DNA of 47,513 nt, from assembly GCA_007123775.1 (NCBI GenBank), contig SLGK01000110.1, positions 1 to 47,513 on the forward strand, given 5' to 3'. The notes under the pieces are model-generated. The model was not told the DNA's origin. It saw nothing but the letters and a program-made list of their open reading frames with translations, and ran no database searches. Source of the DNA: Anaerolineae bacterium (GTDB lineage Bacteria > Chloroflexota > Anaerolineae > Promineifilales > Promineifilaceae). Positions 17,079 to 25,498 of this stretch are shown one piece after another. The position numbers and the translations under genes are program-made. Each line of letters opens with the position of its first letter. The first letter of the stretch is position 1.

Positions 17079-17105
17079 AAAAGCAGACCACCTCGGTCTG
17101 CTTTT
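17079..17105. terminator. Bidirectional terminator between convergent genes
   Basis: AAAAGCAGACC and GGTCTGCTTTT form an 11-bp stem with a 5-base loop. Runs of T follow in both directions, the stronger on the minus strand. It serves the FtsK-like gene and the REC-GAF-PAS gene. Confidence 0.85.
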
Positions 17106-17110
17106 CTTCA

Positions 17111-18343
17111 TTAGAGGGGATGTAGCCGAATCGAGCGGCCCCCACCATGAATGAACTTAAGATGGGCTTGATAGGAACGGCCGTTTTGCCCGGCAATATT
17201 GATTTGTTGGTCTCTGGCTTCGTCAGCTGTCTGAAGCATAAAAGCAACCAATTCTTGATTGTCAATAAACTCGCTTACTGGCCGCCCATCTACATCCGCA
17301 TTGCTGCCGATATCTAACAGGTGGCGGGCAGCCGCGTTCAGAGATAGAAAGCGGTCATGCTGGTCTAAAACCAGCAGTGGCTCGTCCATTTCATCCATAA
17401 CGGTGGACAATATGTTCCGTTCCATCTGGTTTTCTTGGAATATATTGGCGTTGTTAATGGCGATTGTGGCATAGCTGGCTAAGGCGGACAGGGCACGTGT
17501 GTCGTTACTGTCAAATGAGACTTCCTTGATCCGATTGGCCACGCCGAGAACGCCAATGGGCTTGCCTTGTAGTACGAGCGGCACATAAATCAATGACTTA
17601 ACCAGCAAAGCGGTGTGGGTGCGTTTCCATTGGGAGTCGCTGCCGATGGCAATGGCTCGCTTGGTTTGCAGCACCTTGCCTGCCAGACTATCGGTTACGC
17701 GCTTTCGCATAGATTGGGCTTTAGAGTCCAGGTTCTTTGAAGCGCGAATGTAAAGCTCGTTGCGCGCTTCGTCCAGCAGCATCAGCGAACCCTCTTCGGC
17801 ACCGACGACATAAACGGCCGCTTCAACGACGCGGTGTAACACTTCTTCCAAATCCAGCGACGAAGAGACGGATTTGCCGACACCATAAAGCACGTTCAAC
17901 TCTTGGGCGCGGCGCTGCAATTGGGAATTGCTTTCCATGAGTTGCTGTACCAGTTGATCTCGTTCGCGCTGTAGCCGGTTTTCGCGTAAGGCGCGGTCTA
18001 TGGCTTCGCTAATCTCATCAATATCAATTGGCTTGACGATATAATCGCGAATACCAAGACGAAAAGCGGCAACGGCCGTATCTTCCGAACCATGCGCCGT
18101 CATCAAAATGGCCGGGATGGCCAGATCGCGCTCACGTAGTTTCTGTAGCAGCTCCAAACCAGCCAAACGAGGCATTTGCTGGTCAACGATCATCAGGTCC
18201 GGTTCTTTGGCAATGGCCATTTCCAGGCCCATCAGACCATTGGGTGCGGTTAATACTTCAAACCCCTTTGGTTTTAGTACGTACTCACTAAGAAAATCAC
18301 GGATTTCCTCAGAATCGTCAACAATAAGCACCCTCTCGTACAT
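17111..18343 (-). CDS. Response regulator with GAF and PAS domains
   Basis: The 410-residue protein has a receiver domain (1-120: acidic pair Asp9-Asp10, phospho-acceptor Asp54 in 'LMIVDQQMP', Thr in 'ILMTAHG', Lys in 'YIVKPID'), a coiled linker, a GAF domain (about 155-300) and a PAS-like domain (about 305-400). There is no kinase, DNA-binding or cyclase output, so it probably works by protein-protein contact or as an intermediate in a phosphorelay. ATG has AAGGAA upstream. Its GAF-PAS section is organised like that of the cyclase at 21139, suggesting a shared origin. Confidence 0.9.
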   Translation of the reverse strand: MYERVLIVDDSEEIRDFLSEYVLKPKGFEVLTAPNGLMGLEMAIAKEPDLMIVDQQMPRLAGLELLQKLRERDLAIPAILMTAHGSEDTAVAAFRLGIRDYIVKPIDIDEISEAIDRALRENRLQRERDQLVQQLMESNSQLQRRAQELNVLYGVGKSVSSSLDLEEVLHRVVEAAVYVVGAEEGSLMLLDEARNELYIRASKNLDSKAQSMRKRVTDSLAGKVLQTKRAIAIGSDSQWKRTHTALLVKSLIYVPLVLQGKPIGVLGVANRIKEVSFDSNDTRALSALASYATIAINNANIFQENQMERNILSTVMDEMDEPLLVLDQHDRFLSLNAAARHLLDIGSNADVDGRPVSEFIDNQELVAFMLQTADEARDQQINIAGQNGRSYQAHLKFIHGGGRSIRLHPL

Positions 18344-18525
18344 GAAATACCATTCCTTAACTTAATGGCAACTACAGTTCGCTAATCAATTAGGCCAATA
18401 GTTTACTACTCGTTGTGACGAATAGCAAACAAAGTTAACTATAACATGCTTTCAGTGGCTATTACGCTGAAAGTATTTGTCAGCCGTGCCAGCTTAGGGT
18501 AGCATGTCAACGGAGTGTAAGAACT

Positions 18526-20388
18526 ATGACTAACGAAAAACGGCCGCTACCATTTGCGCCGCTATCAACGTTGCTGCTGGTCACAGCTATGCTGCTGACG
18601 TTATGGGTGGCAGCCTGTAGCCAGACCACGCCAACGACCATCGAAACGCCAATACCCGAGAGTACCCCCATTCCCGGACCGGAGCAGATTGTGACCCGGC
18701 TGGTTGAAAGGCAGATTATTATTACGGCAACCCCAAGTGCCAGCGAAGATGATATGGCGCTGGTGGAGCTAGACGTGGGCTATACTGGCTCATTCCCCGT
18801 GGTTGATCCGCAGCTTGCCAACAGCAGCAGTGGTATCGATCTGGTTGAAAACCTGTTTGTGGGCCTGACCCGGCTCAACCATGAAACGGCGACGGTAGAA
18901 CCACAACTAGCTGCTTCGTGGGAAGTAAGTGATAACGGCCGTTTGTGGACATTTAATCTGCGGGACGATGTTTACTGGGTGCGCCCTGCCCCACCTGCAC
19001 GTGCCCAAACCTTCTGGCGTGCCCAGGCCGTACGCCCCGTGGTGGCCGATGATCTGGTCTATGCTGTGCAACGCATTTGCCAGCGCAGCACAGGCTCCCC
19101 GGAAGCGGTCATACTGTTTATCATTGAGGGTTGTGAAGCCGTCTATGCCGCTGCCCAACCCACGCCGGCCGACCTCAATCAGATTGGCGTGACCGCCCTG
19201 GATGAATTTACTGTTCAGTTCAGGCTGGTTAAACCATCCAGCTACTTTTTGACCATTACGAGCCTCTGGTTTATGAAGCCGGTGCCCACAGAGCAGCTCC
19301 TGGCCCATGAAAACCGCTGGTTGGAAAGCGACAACCTATACGTTAGCGGTGCCTTCATTCCCACGTTATCGACCTGGAATCAAGGTCGTCTGGTATTACA
19401 TGCCAACCCGCTGTGGCCGCTTAACCGTCGCGGCAATGTGAGTGTAGCCAACATTATTTTCTCAGAAAATCAGACCAACGCTTTCAAACTGTGGCAGGCA
19501 CGTAGCCTGGATGTTAGCCCCATTCCTGCGGCGGAACGGACAGCATTTGTGGAACAGAACCCTGACCGGTTTCGTCTGGTGTCTCCCCATACCGTCTTTT
19601 ATCTGAGTTTCAATTTTGAGAGCGGCGTTTTCAGTGATCCTAACGTGCGCCGGGCCTTTAGTGCGGCTATCGACCGCGAGGCACTCATAACGGAATTGGT
19701 CGGGCCGCAGGCCATCCCCATGCGCCATCTAACGCCACCCGGAACCGTAGGCGCGCCGCCAGCTGGTGAAGTGGGTCTGGGTTACAGCCCCGATTTTGCC
19801 CGTTTGCAGATGGCAGAAAGCTCCTACCGCACCTGTGGCTTGCTGCCACCGTTTACGCTGCTGGTCAGTACGTCTGACCTGTCGCTGCGACAGGCTGAGA
19901 TTCTGCGCCGCATGTGGGTAAATGAGCTGGATTGTATCGAGAGCCAGATTATTATTGAGCAGGCCCAATTTGGCACGCTGCTGGCCAATACACGGCGCAA
20001 TGCTGGGGCTGCCCGGCCTGACATGTGGGAATTGGGTTGGTCCTCTTATTACCCGGATGCTCACAATTGGCTTAGTGATCTGCTTCATTGCCAGGACAGC
20101 GATAATCGACAGATACGGCCGTGTAGCAACCAGGATGAGCTGATCCGCGAAGCCGGTCTACTTCAGGATGTGGATGAGAGGCGGCGTATTTACCGCCAGA
20201 TTGAAGCACAATTTTTTGGTATGGATGGCGTTATGCCCGTAATACCCTTGTATGCCCAGGGTCAGTTGGTAGCGGCCCAAAACTGGCTTGCTTATACGCC
20301 GGCCGCTTTTGGAGGCGAGCAGTTTGACACGTACACCATTGACGTTACGCTAAAGCAACTGCAAAGGAGCCGGCAGCCAGTTCCATGA
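18526..20388 (+). CDS. ABC transporter substrate-binding lipoprotein, family 5
   Basis: The 620-residue protein has a lipobox (WVAAC, Cys31) and the SBP_bac_5 fold: 'AASWEVSDNGRLWTFNLRDDVYW', 'VADDLVYAVQRI' and 'DPNVRRAFSAAIDREALI' match the peptide/nickel-binding family. It should capture peptides or similar solutes outside the membrane. No permease or ATPase genes are adjacent, so it is an orphan component. The segment after residue 470 with 'ELGWSSYYPDAHNWLSDLLHC' is also typical. It overlaps rsmG by 4 bases (ATGA). Confidence 0.92.
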   Translation: MTNEKRPLPFAPLSTLLLVTAMLLTLWVAACSQTTPTTIETPIPESTPIPGPEQIVTRLVERQIIITATPSASEDDMALVELDVGYTGSFPVVDPQLANSSSGIDLVENLFVGLTRLNHETATVEPQLAASWEVSDNGRLWTFNLRDDVYWVRPAPPARAQTFWRAQAVRPVVADDLVYAVQRICQRSTGSPEAVILFIIEGCEAVYAAAQPTPADLNQIGVTALDEFTVQFRLVKPSSYFLTITSLWFMKPVPTEQLLAHENRWLESDNLYVSGAFIPTLSTWNQGRLVLHANPLWPLNRRGNVSVANIIFSENQTNAFKLWQARSLDVSPIPAAERTAFVEQNPDRFRLVSPHTVFYLSFNFESGVFSDPNVRRAFSAAIDREALITELVGPQAIPMRHLTPPGTVGAPPAGEVGLGYSPDFARLQMAESSYRTCGLLPPFTLLVSTSDLSLRQAEILRRMWVNELDCIESQIIIEQAQFGTLLANTRRNAGAARPDMWELGWSSYYPDAHNWLSDLLHCQDSDNRQIRPCSNQDELIREAGLLQDVDERRRIYRQIEAQFFGMDGVMPVIPLYAQGQLVAAQNWLAYTPAAFGGEQFDTYTIDVTLKQLQRSRQPVP

Positions 20389-21110
20389 ACCAGCAGGATA
20401 ACCTTCAACTGGCCGCACAGGCTGCCGCTACGTTAGGGTTGAGGCTCACCGTGCAGCAGCAGCAGCAGTTTGAGCAATATCTACGCCTGCTGCTGGCCTG
20501 GAATGAGCATATCAATCTGACAGCTATCCGCGAGCCAGCCGACATTGTCACCCGCCACTTTTTAGACAGCCTGAGTTGCTCGCTGGTGATGGATAATTTG
20601 AATGAGTCAGACTTGATTGACGTCGGTACTGGGGCTGGTTTTCCGGGACTGCCGCTCAAAATTCTCTTCCCATCCATGCGCCTGACGCTCGTGGACAGTG
20701 TGACCAAGAAAACCAGCTTTTTGCGGCAGGTGGTGGCCGAGTTGGGTTTGACCGAGGTGCAAATTGTCACTGAACGGGCCGAGAACCTGGGGCGTCTGCC
20801 TGAGCATCGAGACGGCTATGATTGGGCCGTGGCCAGAGCGGTGGCCGAGCTGCGGGTGTTACTGGAGTATCTGCTACCGCTGTGTCGTCTGGGTGGCCAT
20901 GTGTTGGCTCAAAAAGGCGAAAGCGCCCAGCAAGAGGTCAAGGCAGCGACCGACGCGCTGCGTCTGTTAGGGGGTGAATTAAAGTCGCTGCAACCTGTGC
21001 AGTTGCCGGGCCGGGCGCAACCCCATTACCTGGTGGTGATTGCCAAGACAGCCGCCACGCCTGAGCGTTACCCGCGTCGTGTGGGGGTGCCGGGAAAACG
21101 GCCGTTGTAA
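20385..21110 (+). CDS. rsmG: 16S rRNA (guanine-N7)-methyltransferase RsmG
   Basis: The 241-residue protein carries the Rossmann methyltransferase motif 'DVGTGAGFPGLPLKI', 'LLLAWNEHINLTAI' and 'TRHFLDSL' upstream of it, and the 'AVARAVAELRVLLEYLLPL' block diagnostic of RsmG (GidB). It methylates G527 of 16S rRNA using S-adenosylmethionine. Its start overlaps the stop of the upstream transporter gene by 4 bases, so the two are co-translated. It is not next to mnmG or parAB as in many bacteria. Confidence 0.95.
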   Translation: MNQQDNLQLAAQAAATLGLRLTVQQQQQFEQYLRLLLAWNEHINLTAIREPADIVTRHFLDSLSCSLVMDNLNESDLIDVGTGAGFPGLPLKILFPSMRLTLVDSVTKKTSFLRQVVAELGLTEVQIVTERAENLGRLPEHRDGYDWAVARAVAELRVLLEYLLPLCRLGGHVLAQKGESAQQEVKAATDALRLLGGELKSLQPVQLPGRAQPHYLVVIAKTAATPERYPRRVGVPGKRPL

Positions 21111-21138
21111 ACGGCTACACGCTATACGGGCGCAAACA

Positions 21139-23142
21139 TCAATCACCAGCGGCCAACTGCTTTCGGGGCATTGAGGCGCGATAGAAAATCTGCGGTTCGG
21201 TAAGTCCTTTTAACCGCAAAGGCCCGACCTGCTCAAATTTAATAAACTTGTTGAGGGCGGCCTGCCAATTTTTGCCGTCCAGCGCATCCACAACCGCTTT
21301 GGTCACAACGATATGGCCATCTTCCGCAATTTCCATTAGCCGATGGGCGGTGTTAATGACCCCACCCACCATACGGAAAGTCATGCGTGACTCGGCACCC
21401 ACGTTACCCACGACCACGTCACCCAAATCAATACCAATGCCCAGGCCCACATCCGTACCCAGCCGTTTGTACCAACGCTGACGCAGACGGTCGAAGCGAT
21501 GCTGCATCAAAATAGCCGTCTTGATCGCCAGAAAAGGTGCGTTTTTCTGGTCAAATGGTACATTAAAGCCAACCAAAATTTCATCGGCCGTTAGCTCAAA
21601 GACCGTACCATCATTGTCCAGAGCAATGTCCATCATCACCGTGAAAAACTCATTTAGCTGCTGAATAGCCTCATCTGGCTCCAACTTCATGATCATGCCG
21701 CCGGTCCAGTTACGTAAGTCGGCAAACATAACAACAGCCTTCCGCCGCTCGCGCCGCGATAGCAAATCAGGGTCATGTGACAGCACATGGTCTACCAATC
21801 GCTGCCCCATGTAACGCGAGAACATTTCCTTTACCCGCTGTTTTTCATCCCGCTCCTGCGCCAGCTTAAGTTCCTCAACACGCTTGATCTCGGTCACATC
21901 TTGCATTAGAACGGCGTAACCCACGTTGGGAATAGGGGAGATGCTCACGTAAAGGGCGACACCGTTAGGCAGCGTCACCTCTTCTGGCTCTACCCGATTA
22001 TTCGCCTCCTGAAACAACGGAAGTAGCATTTTGAGCTGCGGTACGTCAAAAATAGATGTGTGTTGAATGTCGGCTGCATTAAGGCCAAAGAGCTGCTCGG
22101 CGGCCCGATTTACCAATGAAATATCCATGGTTTCGTCGGTCGTGATGATGGCATCTGTTGACTGGGACAGTATGGCTTCCAATTTACGGCGTTCTTCGCT
22201 GACTTCAGTGAAAAGGTTGGCGTTTTCGATGGCTGTGGTAGCCTGCGCGGCAATGGCTTCCAGCAACAGAAGATGTTCGTTGGTAAAGTAACCGGCCTCA
22301 GGGTGAACGAGGATCAAGATGCCAACCAGCTTGTTCCATTTGGATAAGGGTACGCCAATCGCTGAACCGGTATCAATCTGGTCATCGGGCAGCGTCACCC
22401 AGCGATCATCTTTCGTAATATCGTTAATGATGTCGCCCCGATTATTTTTGACCAGCCAGCCGCCGAGACCGCGCGTCATTACGTCTTGCGTAACTTGTTC
22501 AGAGATTTCAACTTCGCCACCAGCCCGAATCAGGAATTTGTTGATGACGTTGTTGTCATCATCTAGCAGCATGATATTGCCTTTGGTGGCGCCTAAGGCT
22601 GTTTGGGTTTGGCTAATAATCTCGGCTATAGTGGATTCAAGATCGAGCTGCGTGCTGATGGCTCGGCCTATGGTGTACAGTAGTTGCAGCCGGTTGCGTT
22701 CTTCTTGCAGTTTGACACGGGCGCGCTTAACCTTTATCAAGGTGCGCACGCGGACCAACAGTTCTTCACGAACGTGGGGGCGGGGCAAATATTCGTCGGC
22801 ACCTGAACCAATACCTTCGATCCGGTACTGCACTTCGCGCAGAGCAGTTACCATGATGACGGGGATCAGATTGGTGTGCGGGTCGTCTTTGATCTTTTTG
22901 CACACCTCAAAGCCGTTCATATCGGGCATCATCACGTCGAGCAAGATGATGTCGGGATTATGTTCACGGGCCATCTCTAACCCTTCACGGCCGCCGCTGG
23001 CTTGTAGTATGACATACCCCTCCATGCGAAGCTGTGAAGATAGCAGCAGCCGATTTTCGGCGCTGTCGTCTATGATGAGGACAGTTGAGGGGGGTACCAG
23101 GGGATCGGTTTGTGGTTTTGTTGTCATGAGCTGTTCGTTCAC
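21139..23142 (-). CDS. REC-GAF-PAS-class III nucleotide cyclase
   Basis: The 667-residue protein has a receiver domain (phospho-acceptor Asp69), GAF (about 155-310), PAS (about 325-425), a coiled coil, and a class III cyclase domain (465-645). Metal-binding Asp475 ('FADLRNWT') and Asp520 ('TADEILVGF') and transition-state residues Asn597 and Arg601 ('VINTAHRL') are present. The base-selecting positions are unusual: Glu516 where adenylate cyclases have Lys, and Arg590 where they have Asp/Thr. It probably makes a cyclic nucleotide under phosphorelay and small-molecule control; which one is open. Start is GTG at 23142 or ATG at 23127. Confidence 0.9.
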   Translation of the reverse strand: MNEQLMTTKPQTDPLVPPSTVLIIDDSAENRLLLSSQLRMEGYVILQASGGREGLEMAREHNPDIILLDVMMPDMNGFEVCKKIKDDPHTNLIPVIMVTALREVQYRIEGIGSGADEYLPRPHVREELLVRVRTLIKVKRARVKLQEERNRLQLLYTIGRAISTQLDLESTIAEIISQTQTALGATKGNIMLLDDDNNVINKFLIRAGGEVEISEQVTQDVMTRGLGGWLVKNNRGDIINDITKDDRWVTLPDDQIDTGSAIGVPLSKWNKLVGILILVHPEAGYFTNEHLLLLEAIAAQATTAIENANLFTEVSEERRKLEAILSQSTDAIITTDETMDISLVNRAAEQLFGLNAADIQHTSIFDVPQLKMLLPLFQEANNRVEPEEVTLPNGVALYVSISPIPNVGYAVLMQDVTEIKRVEELKLAQERDEKQRVKEMFSRYMGQRLVDHVLSHDPDLLSRRERRKAVVMFADLRNWTGGMIMKLEPDEAIQQLNEFFTVMMDIALDNDGTVFELTADEILVGFNVPFDQKNAPFLAIKTAILMQHRFDRLRQRWYKRLGTDVGLGIGIDLGDVVVGNVGAESRMTFRMVGGVINTAHRLMEIAEDGHIVVTKAVVDALDGKNWQAALNKFIKFEQVGPLRLKGLTEPQIFYRASMPRKQLAAGD

Positions 23143-23151
23143 TGAATAAAC

Positions 23152-23179
23152 CGGGTTTTGAGCCTGCTGTCAGAACCCG
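23152..23179 (-). terminator. Possible recF terminator
   Basis: CGGGTTCTGA and TCAAAACCCG (minus strand) pair around an 8-base loop between recF and the cyclase gene. The T-run is weak, so it could be an attenuator rather than a full stop. Confidence 0.4.
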
Positions 23180-23194
23180 CTATTTTGGGGCCTG

Positions 23195-24430
23195 CTAACT
23201 GTTGACGCCTGTCAGAACACGGCCGTTTTTCACCTGAAGCATCGTTGCCTGCTGCAAGAAATCATTTGTAAACATGGCCGGATCCGTTGCTGTCAGTAAC
23301 GCTTGGGTAGCTTGCTCGACATAGTGCAGTAGAAGCTCGCGCCGTTGTTCGTCCAGTTCAGCTACAACTTCATCTAGCAATAAGATGGGCGTTTCGCCGG
23401 TGCGGTTGGCCATCCATTGAATTTCAGCCATTTTCAAGGCCAGCAAGGCACTACGCTGCTGACCGCGCGACCCAAAACTGCTGAGATCACGGCCGTTTAC
23501 CTCAACCACCCAATCATCCCGGTGGGGGCCAACGGTAGTTGAGCCACGTGCCAATTCGGTCGGTCGGGCTGCGGCCAATGCCTGCGCGTAGTCGGCCGTA
23601 ATCTTAGCCATGTCCTCTTGGTGCTGTTGCAGCCAATCATACAATCTTGTTAACGCCTCAGAGTCACCCTGCCGGTTAGATAAATCACCACGCAGGCGCG
23701 GCAGATAGTTGACCCGGATTGATTCGCGGCCGCCGGTCAGCACTTCGTAGTGAATGCGCTGCGCTTCACGCGCCAGTTCGGAAAAGAAGCGCGTACGACG
23801 GGCAAACAATTGGCTACCTAAGTTTACCAGCTTTTCATCATAAATGGGTAGTACATCTCGGCCACCCAAACCTTCGGCCAGCCGCCGCAGCAAGGCGTTC
23901 CGCTGCTCTAGCACCTTGTTGTATTGGGAAAGGGTCTGGCAGTAAATTGGATCGATCTGGCACAGCGTAATGTCGATGTAGCGGCGCCGGTTGGCGGGCG
24001 AGCCGGTGATCAGCCCCATATCTTCGGGCAGAAACATGACCACGCGCAAATTGCCGAGCAAATCCATCAGCCGTACCTTGCGTCGGTTTACCAGGGCTTC
24101 GCGCCGAAAGCTGCTCTGGCCATTGACCGTGCCCTGCTGTTCTTGAATCAGGCGCATTTCCAGATGACGTTCGCCGGCGGCCGTAGTTACTTGGGCCACC
24201 AAACGGCCGACGATAACCGGCTCCTGACTCTGGCTGGCGCTCCAGTTGATGAGTTCGCTGTCCTGCGTCGTGTGGGGCGAGCGGGTGGTGGCCAGATAGT
24301 AAATTGCTTCAAGCAAATTGGTTTTGCCCTGGGCGTTGTGACCATGCAGCAAAATAGGGCCAGTGGGTATGGGAAGTTCTAAACGGCCGTAGTTGCGAAA
24401 ATTGGTCAGCGATAAATGGGTTACGTGCAT
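23195..24430 (-). CDS. recF: DNA replication/repair protein RecF
   Basis: The 411-residue protein is an SMC-like ABC ATPase: 'LTNFRNY', Walker A 'GHNAQGKTNLLEAIYYL', signature 'SFGSRGQQRSALLALKMAE' and Walker B 'ILLLDEVVAELD'. It loads RecA at single-strand gaps with RecO and RecR. Its length is slightly above the usual 360-375 residues. ATG at 24430 is immediately followed by the conserved first strand. It stands apart from dnaA/dnaN, its usual partners, but is only 8 kb from lexA. Confidence 0.95.
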   Translation of the reverse strand: MHVTHLSLTNFRNYGRLELPIPTGPILLHGHNAQGKTNLLEAIYYLATTRSPHTTQDSELINWSASQSQEPVIVGRLVAQVTTAAGERHLEMRLIQEQQGTVNGQSSFRREALVNRRKVRLMDLLGNLRVVMFLPEDMGLITGSPANRRRYIDITLCQIDPIYCQTLSQYNKVLEQRNALLRRLAEGLGGRDVLPIYDEKLVNLGSQLFARRTRFFSELAREAQRIHYEVLTGGRESIRVNYLPRLRGDLSNRQGDSEALTRLYDWLQQHQEDMAKITADYAQALAAARPTELARGSTTVGPHRDDWVVEVNGRDLSSFGSRGQQRSALLALKMAEIQWMANRTGETPILLLDEVVAELDEQRRELLLHYVEQATQALLTATDPAMFTNDFLQQATMLQVKNGRVLTGVNS

Positions 24431-24487
24431 AGAGCGTGATTGTAACAGAAGCCAGCGTGCCTGTCAGAATTTGTTCCTAAATTGGTG

Positions 24488-24516
24488 TTGCGACGGGCAT
24501 GGCCTCATGCTATCCT
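24488..24516 (+). promoter_or_regulatory. Candidate promoter for sppA
   Basis: TTGCGA and TATCCT are separated by exactly 17 bases; each matches the consensus at 4 positions of 6. It lies about 85 bases before sppA in the recF/sppA divergent gap. Confidence 0.35.
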
Positions 24517-24546
24517 ATGCTCTCATATGTAGATGCTGGCGGTGGA

Positions 24547-24587
24547 GATAGAGTGTAGAGATAGAGTGTAGAGTGTAGAGATAGAGA
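24547..24587 (+). repeat. Tandem repeat of (GA)TAGAGTG(TAGA) units before sppA
   Basis: About five imperfect copies of ATAGAG/TGTAGAG follow one another and end at the AGGAGATGG ribosome-binding region. Copy-number changes would alter the leader length of sppA. Confidence 0.6.
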
Positions 24588-24600
24588 TTTAGGAGATGGA

Positions 24601-25470
24601 ATGGTCGAATCTGAGAACGGTAGCCGTTCGCCCTTACGATTTTTGTTGACGATTTTCTTCATTACCATTGTGCCCCTGGCCATTGGGCTGTACCTGGCCC
24701 CCCAATTGATTCCGCAACCACAAGTCGGGGTTATCCGCCTGAGCGGTGATATTTACAGCTACTCTACCTACGAGGTGGTCGAGCAGTTGGCTTATGCCCG
24801 GCAGCATCCGTCGGTGAAAGCAGTGGTGCTCGTGATCAACAGTCCCGGCGGCTCGGCTTCGCATAGCGAAGAGCTTTTTCTGGCGGTGTTAAACGCACGG
24901 CAGGACATGCCGGTTGTGGCCAGTGTCGATGTGGTGGCGGCCAGTGGTGCTTATTATATGGCCGTGGCGGCGGATGAAATCTACGCCAAGCCTACATCCT
25001 TTGTCGGCAGCGTGGGCGTTATTGCCTCTTTGCCGGGTGACGTGTTTATTGAGGATGATTTGTTAACCTCCGGTCCGTACAAGGGGTTTGGTGGCACGCG
25101 CGATGGCACGGTGCGCCAGATTGAACAGGCTAAGTTTTCGTTTCTGGAAGCGGTGCGCGTGGGCAGGGGTGAACGGCTGGACATGGGCCTGGATGTCCTG
25201 TCGCGGGCCGAGGTATACAGTGGTGTGCAGTCGCTTCGCTTTGGTCTGGTAGATGGCCTGGCCGCAACGGATGAAGCCATTCGGCGAGCGGCTGAGTTGG
25301 CTGGCCTGGCCCGGTATGAGGTGGTTGAGCTGTATCCGCTGGCGCTGGGGGATGAAACGGCCGTTTACACCTTCCGACCCCCTGCGCTCGACCCCGACCA
25401 ACTGTGGGCCAATCCTACCAATCTGCCCACCGGTATTTACTATCGCTACCTGGCCCCACCGCAGCAGTAG
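24601..25470 (+). CDS. sppA: Signal peptide peptidase SppA (S49 serine protease)
   Basis: The 289-residue protein has one N-terminal membrane anchor (about 13-33), then the ClpP-like S49 fold: 'VVLVINSPGGSASHSEELF', nucleophile Ser115 in 'AASGAYYMAVAADEI', 'VGSVGVIA', and likely base Lys161 in 'TSGPYKGFGGTRD'. It cleaves leftover signal peptides in the membrane, with the active site facing outward. It is the short, single-domain form found in Gram-positive bacteria. The start has AGGAGA upstream. It is 28 bases from the next gene and probably co-transcribed. Confidence 0.92.
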   Translation: MVESENGSRSPLRFLLTIFFITIVPLAIGLYLAPQLIPQPQVGVIRLSGDIYSYSTYEVVEQLAYARQHPSVKAVVLVINSPGGSASHSEELFLAVLNARQDMPVVASVDVVAASGAYYMAVAADEIYAKPTSFVGSVGVIASLPGDVFIEDDLLTSGPYKGFGGTRDGTVRQIEQAKFSFLEAVRVGRGERLDMGLDVLSRAEVYSGVQSLRFGLVDGLAATDEAIRRAAELAGLARYEVVELYPLALGDETAVYTFRPPALDPDQLWANPTNLPTGIYYRYLAPPQQ

Positions 25471-25498
25471 GCGAACAACTGGCAAGGAACTGAACCTT

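Noticed and set aside
22319-23149. Long plus-strand open frame opposite the REC-GAF-PAS-cyclase gene
   Set aside because: The sequence is Ser/Arg-rich low-complexity typical of an antisense shadow, and the minus-strand gene has intact domains throughout.
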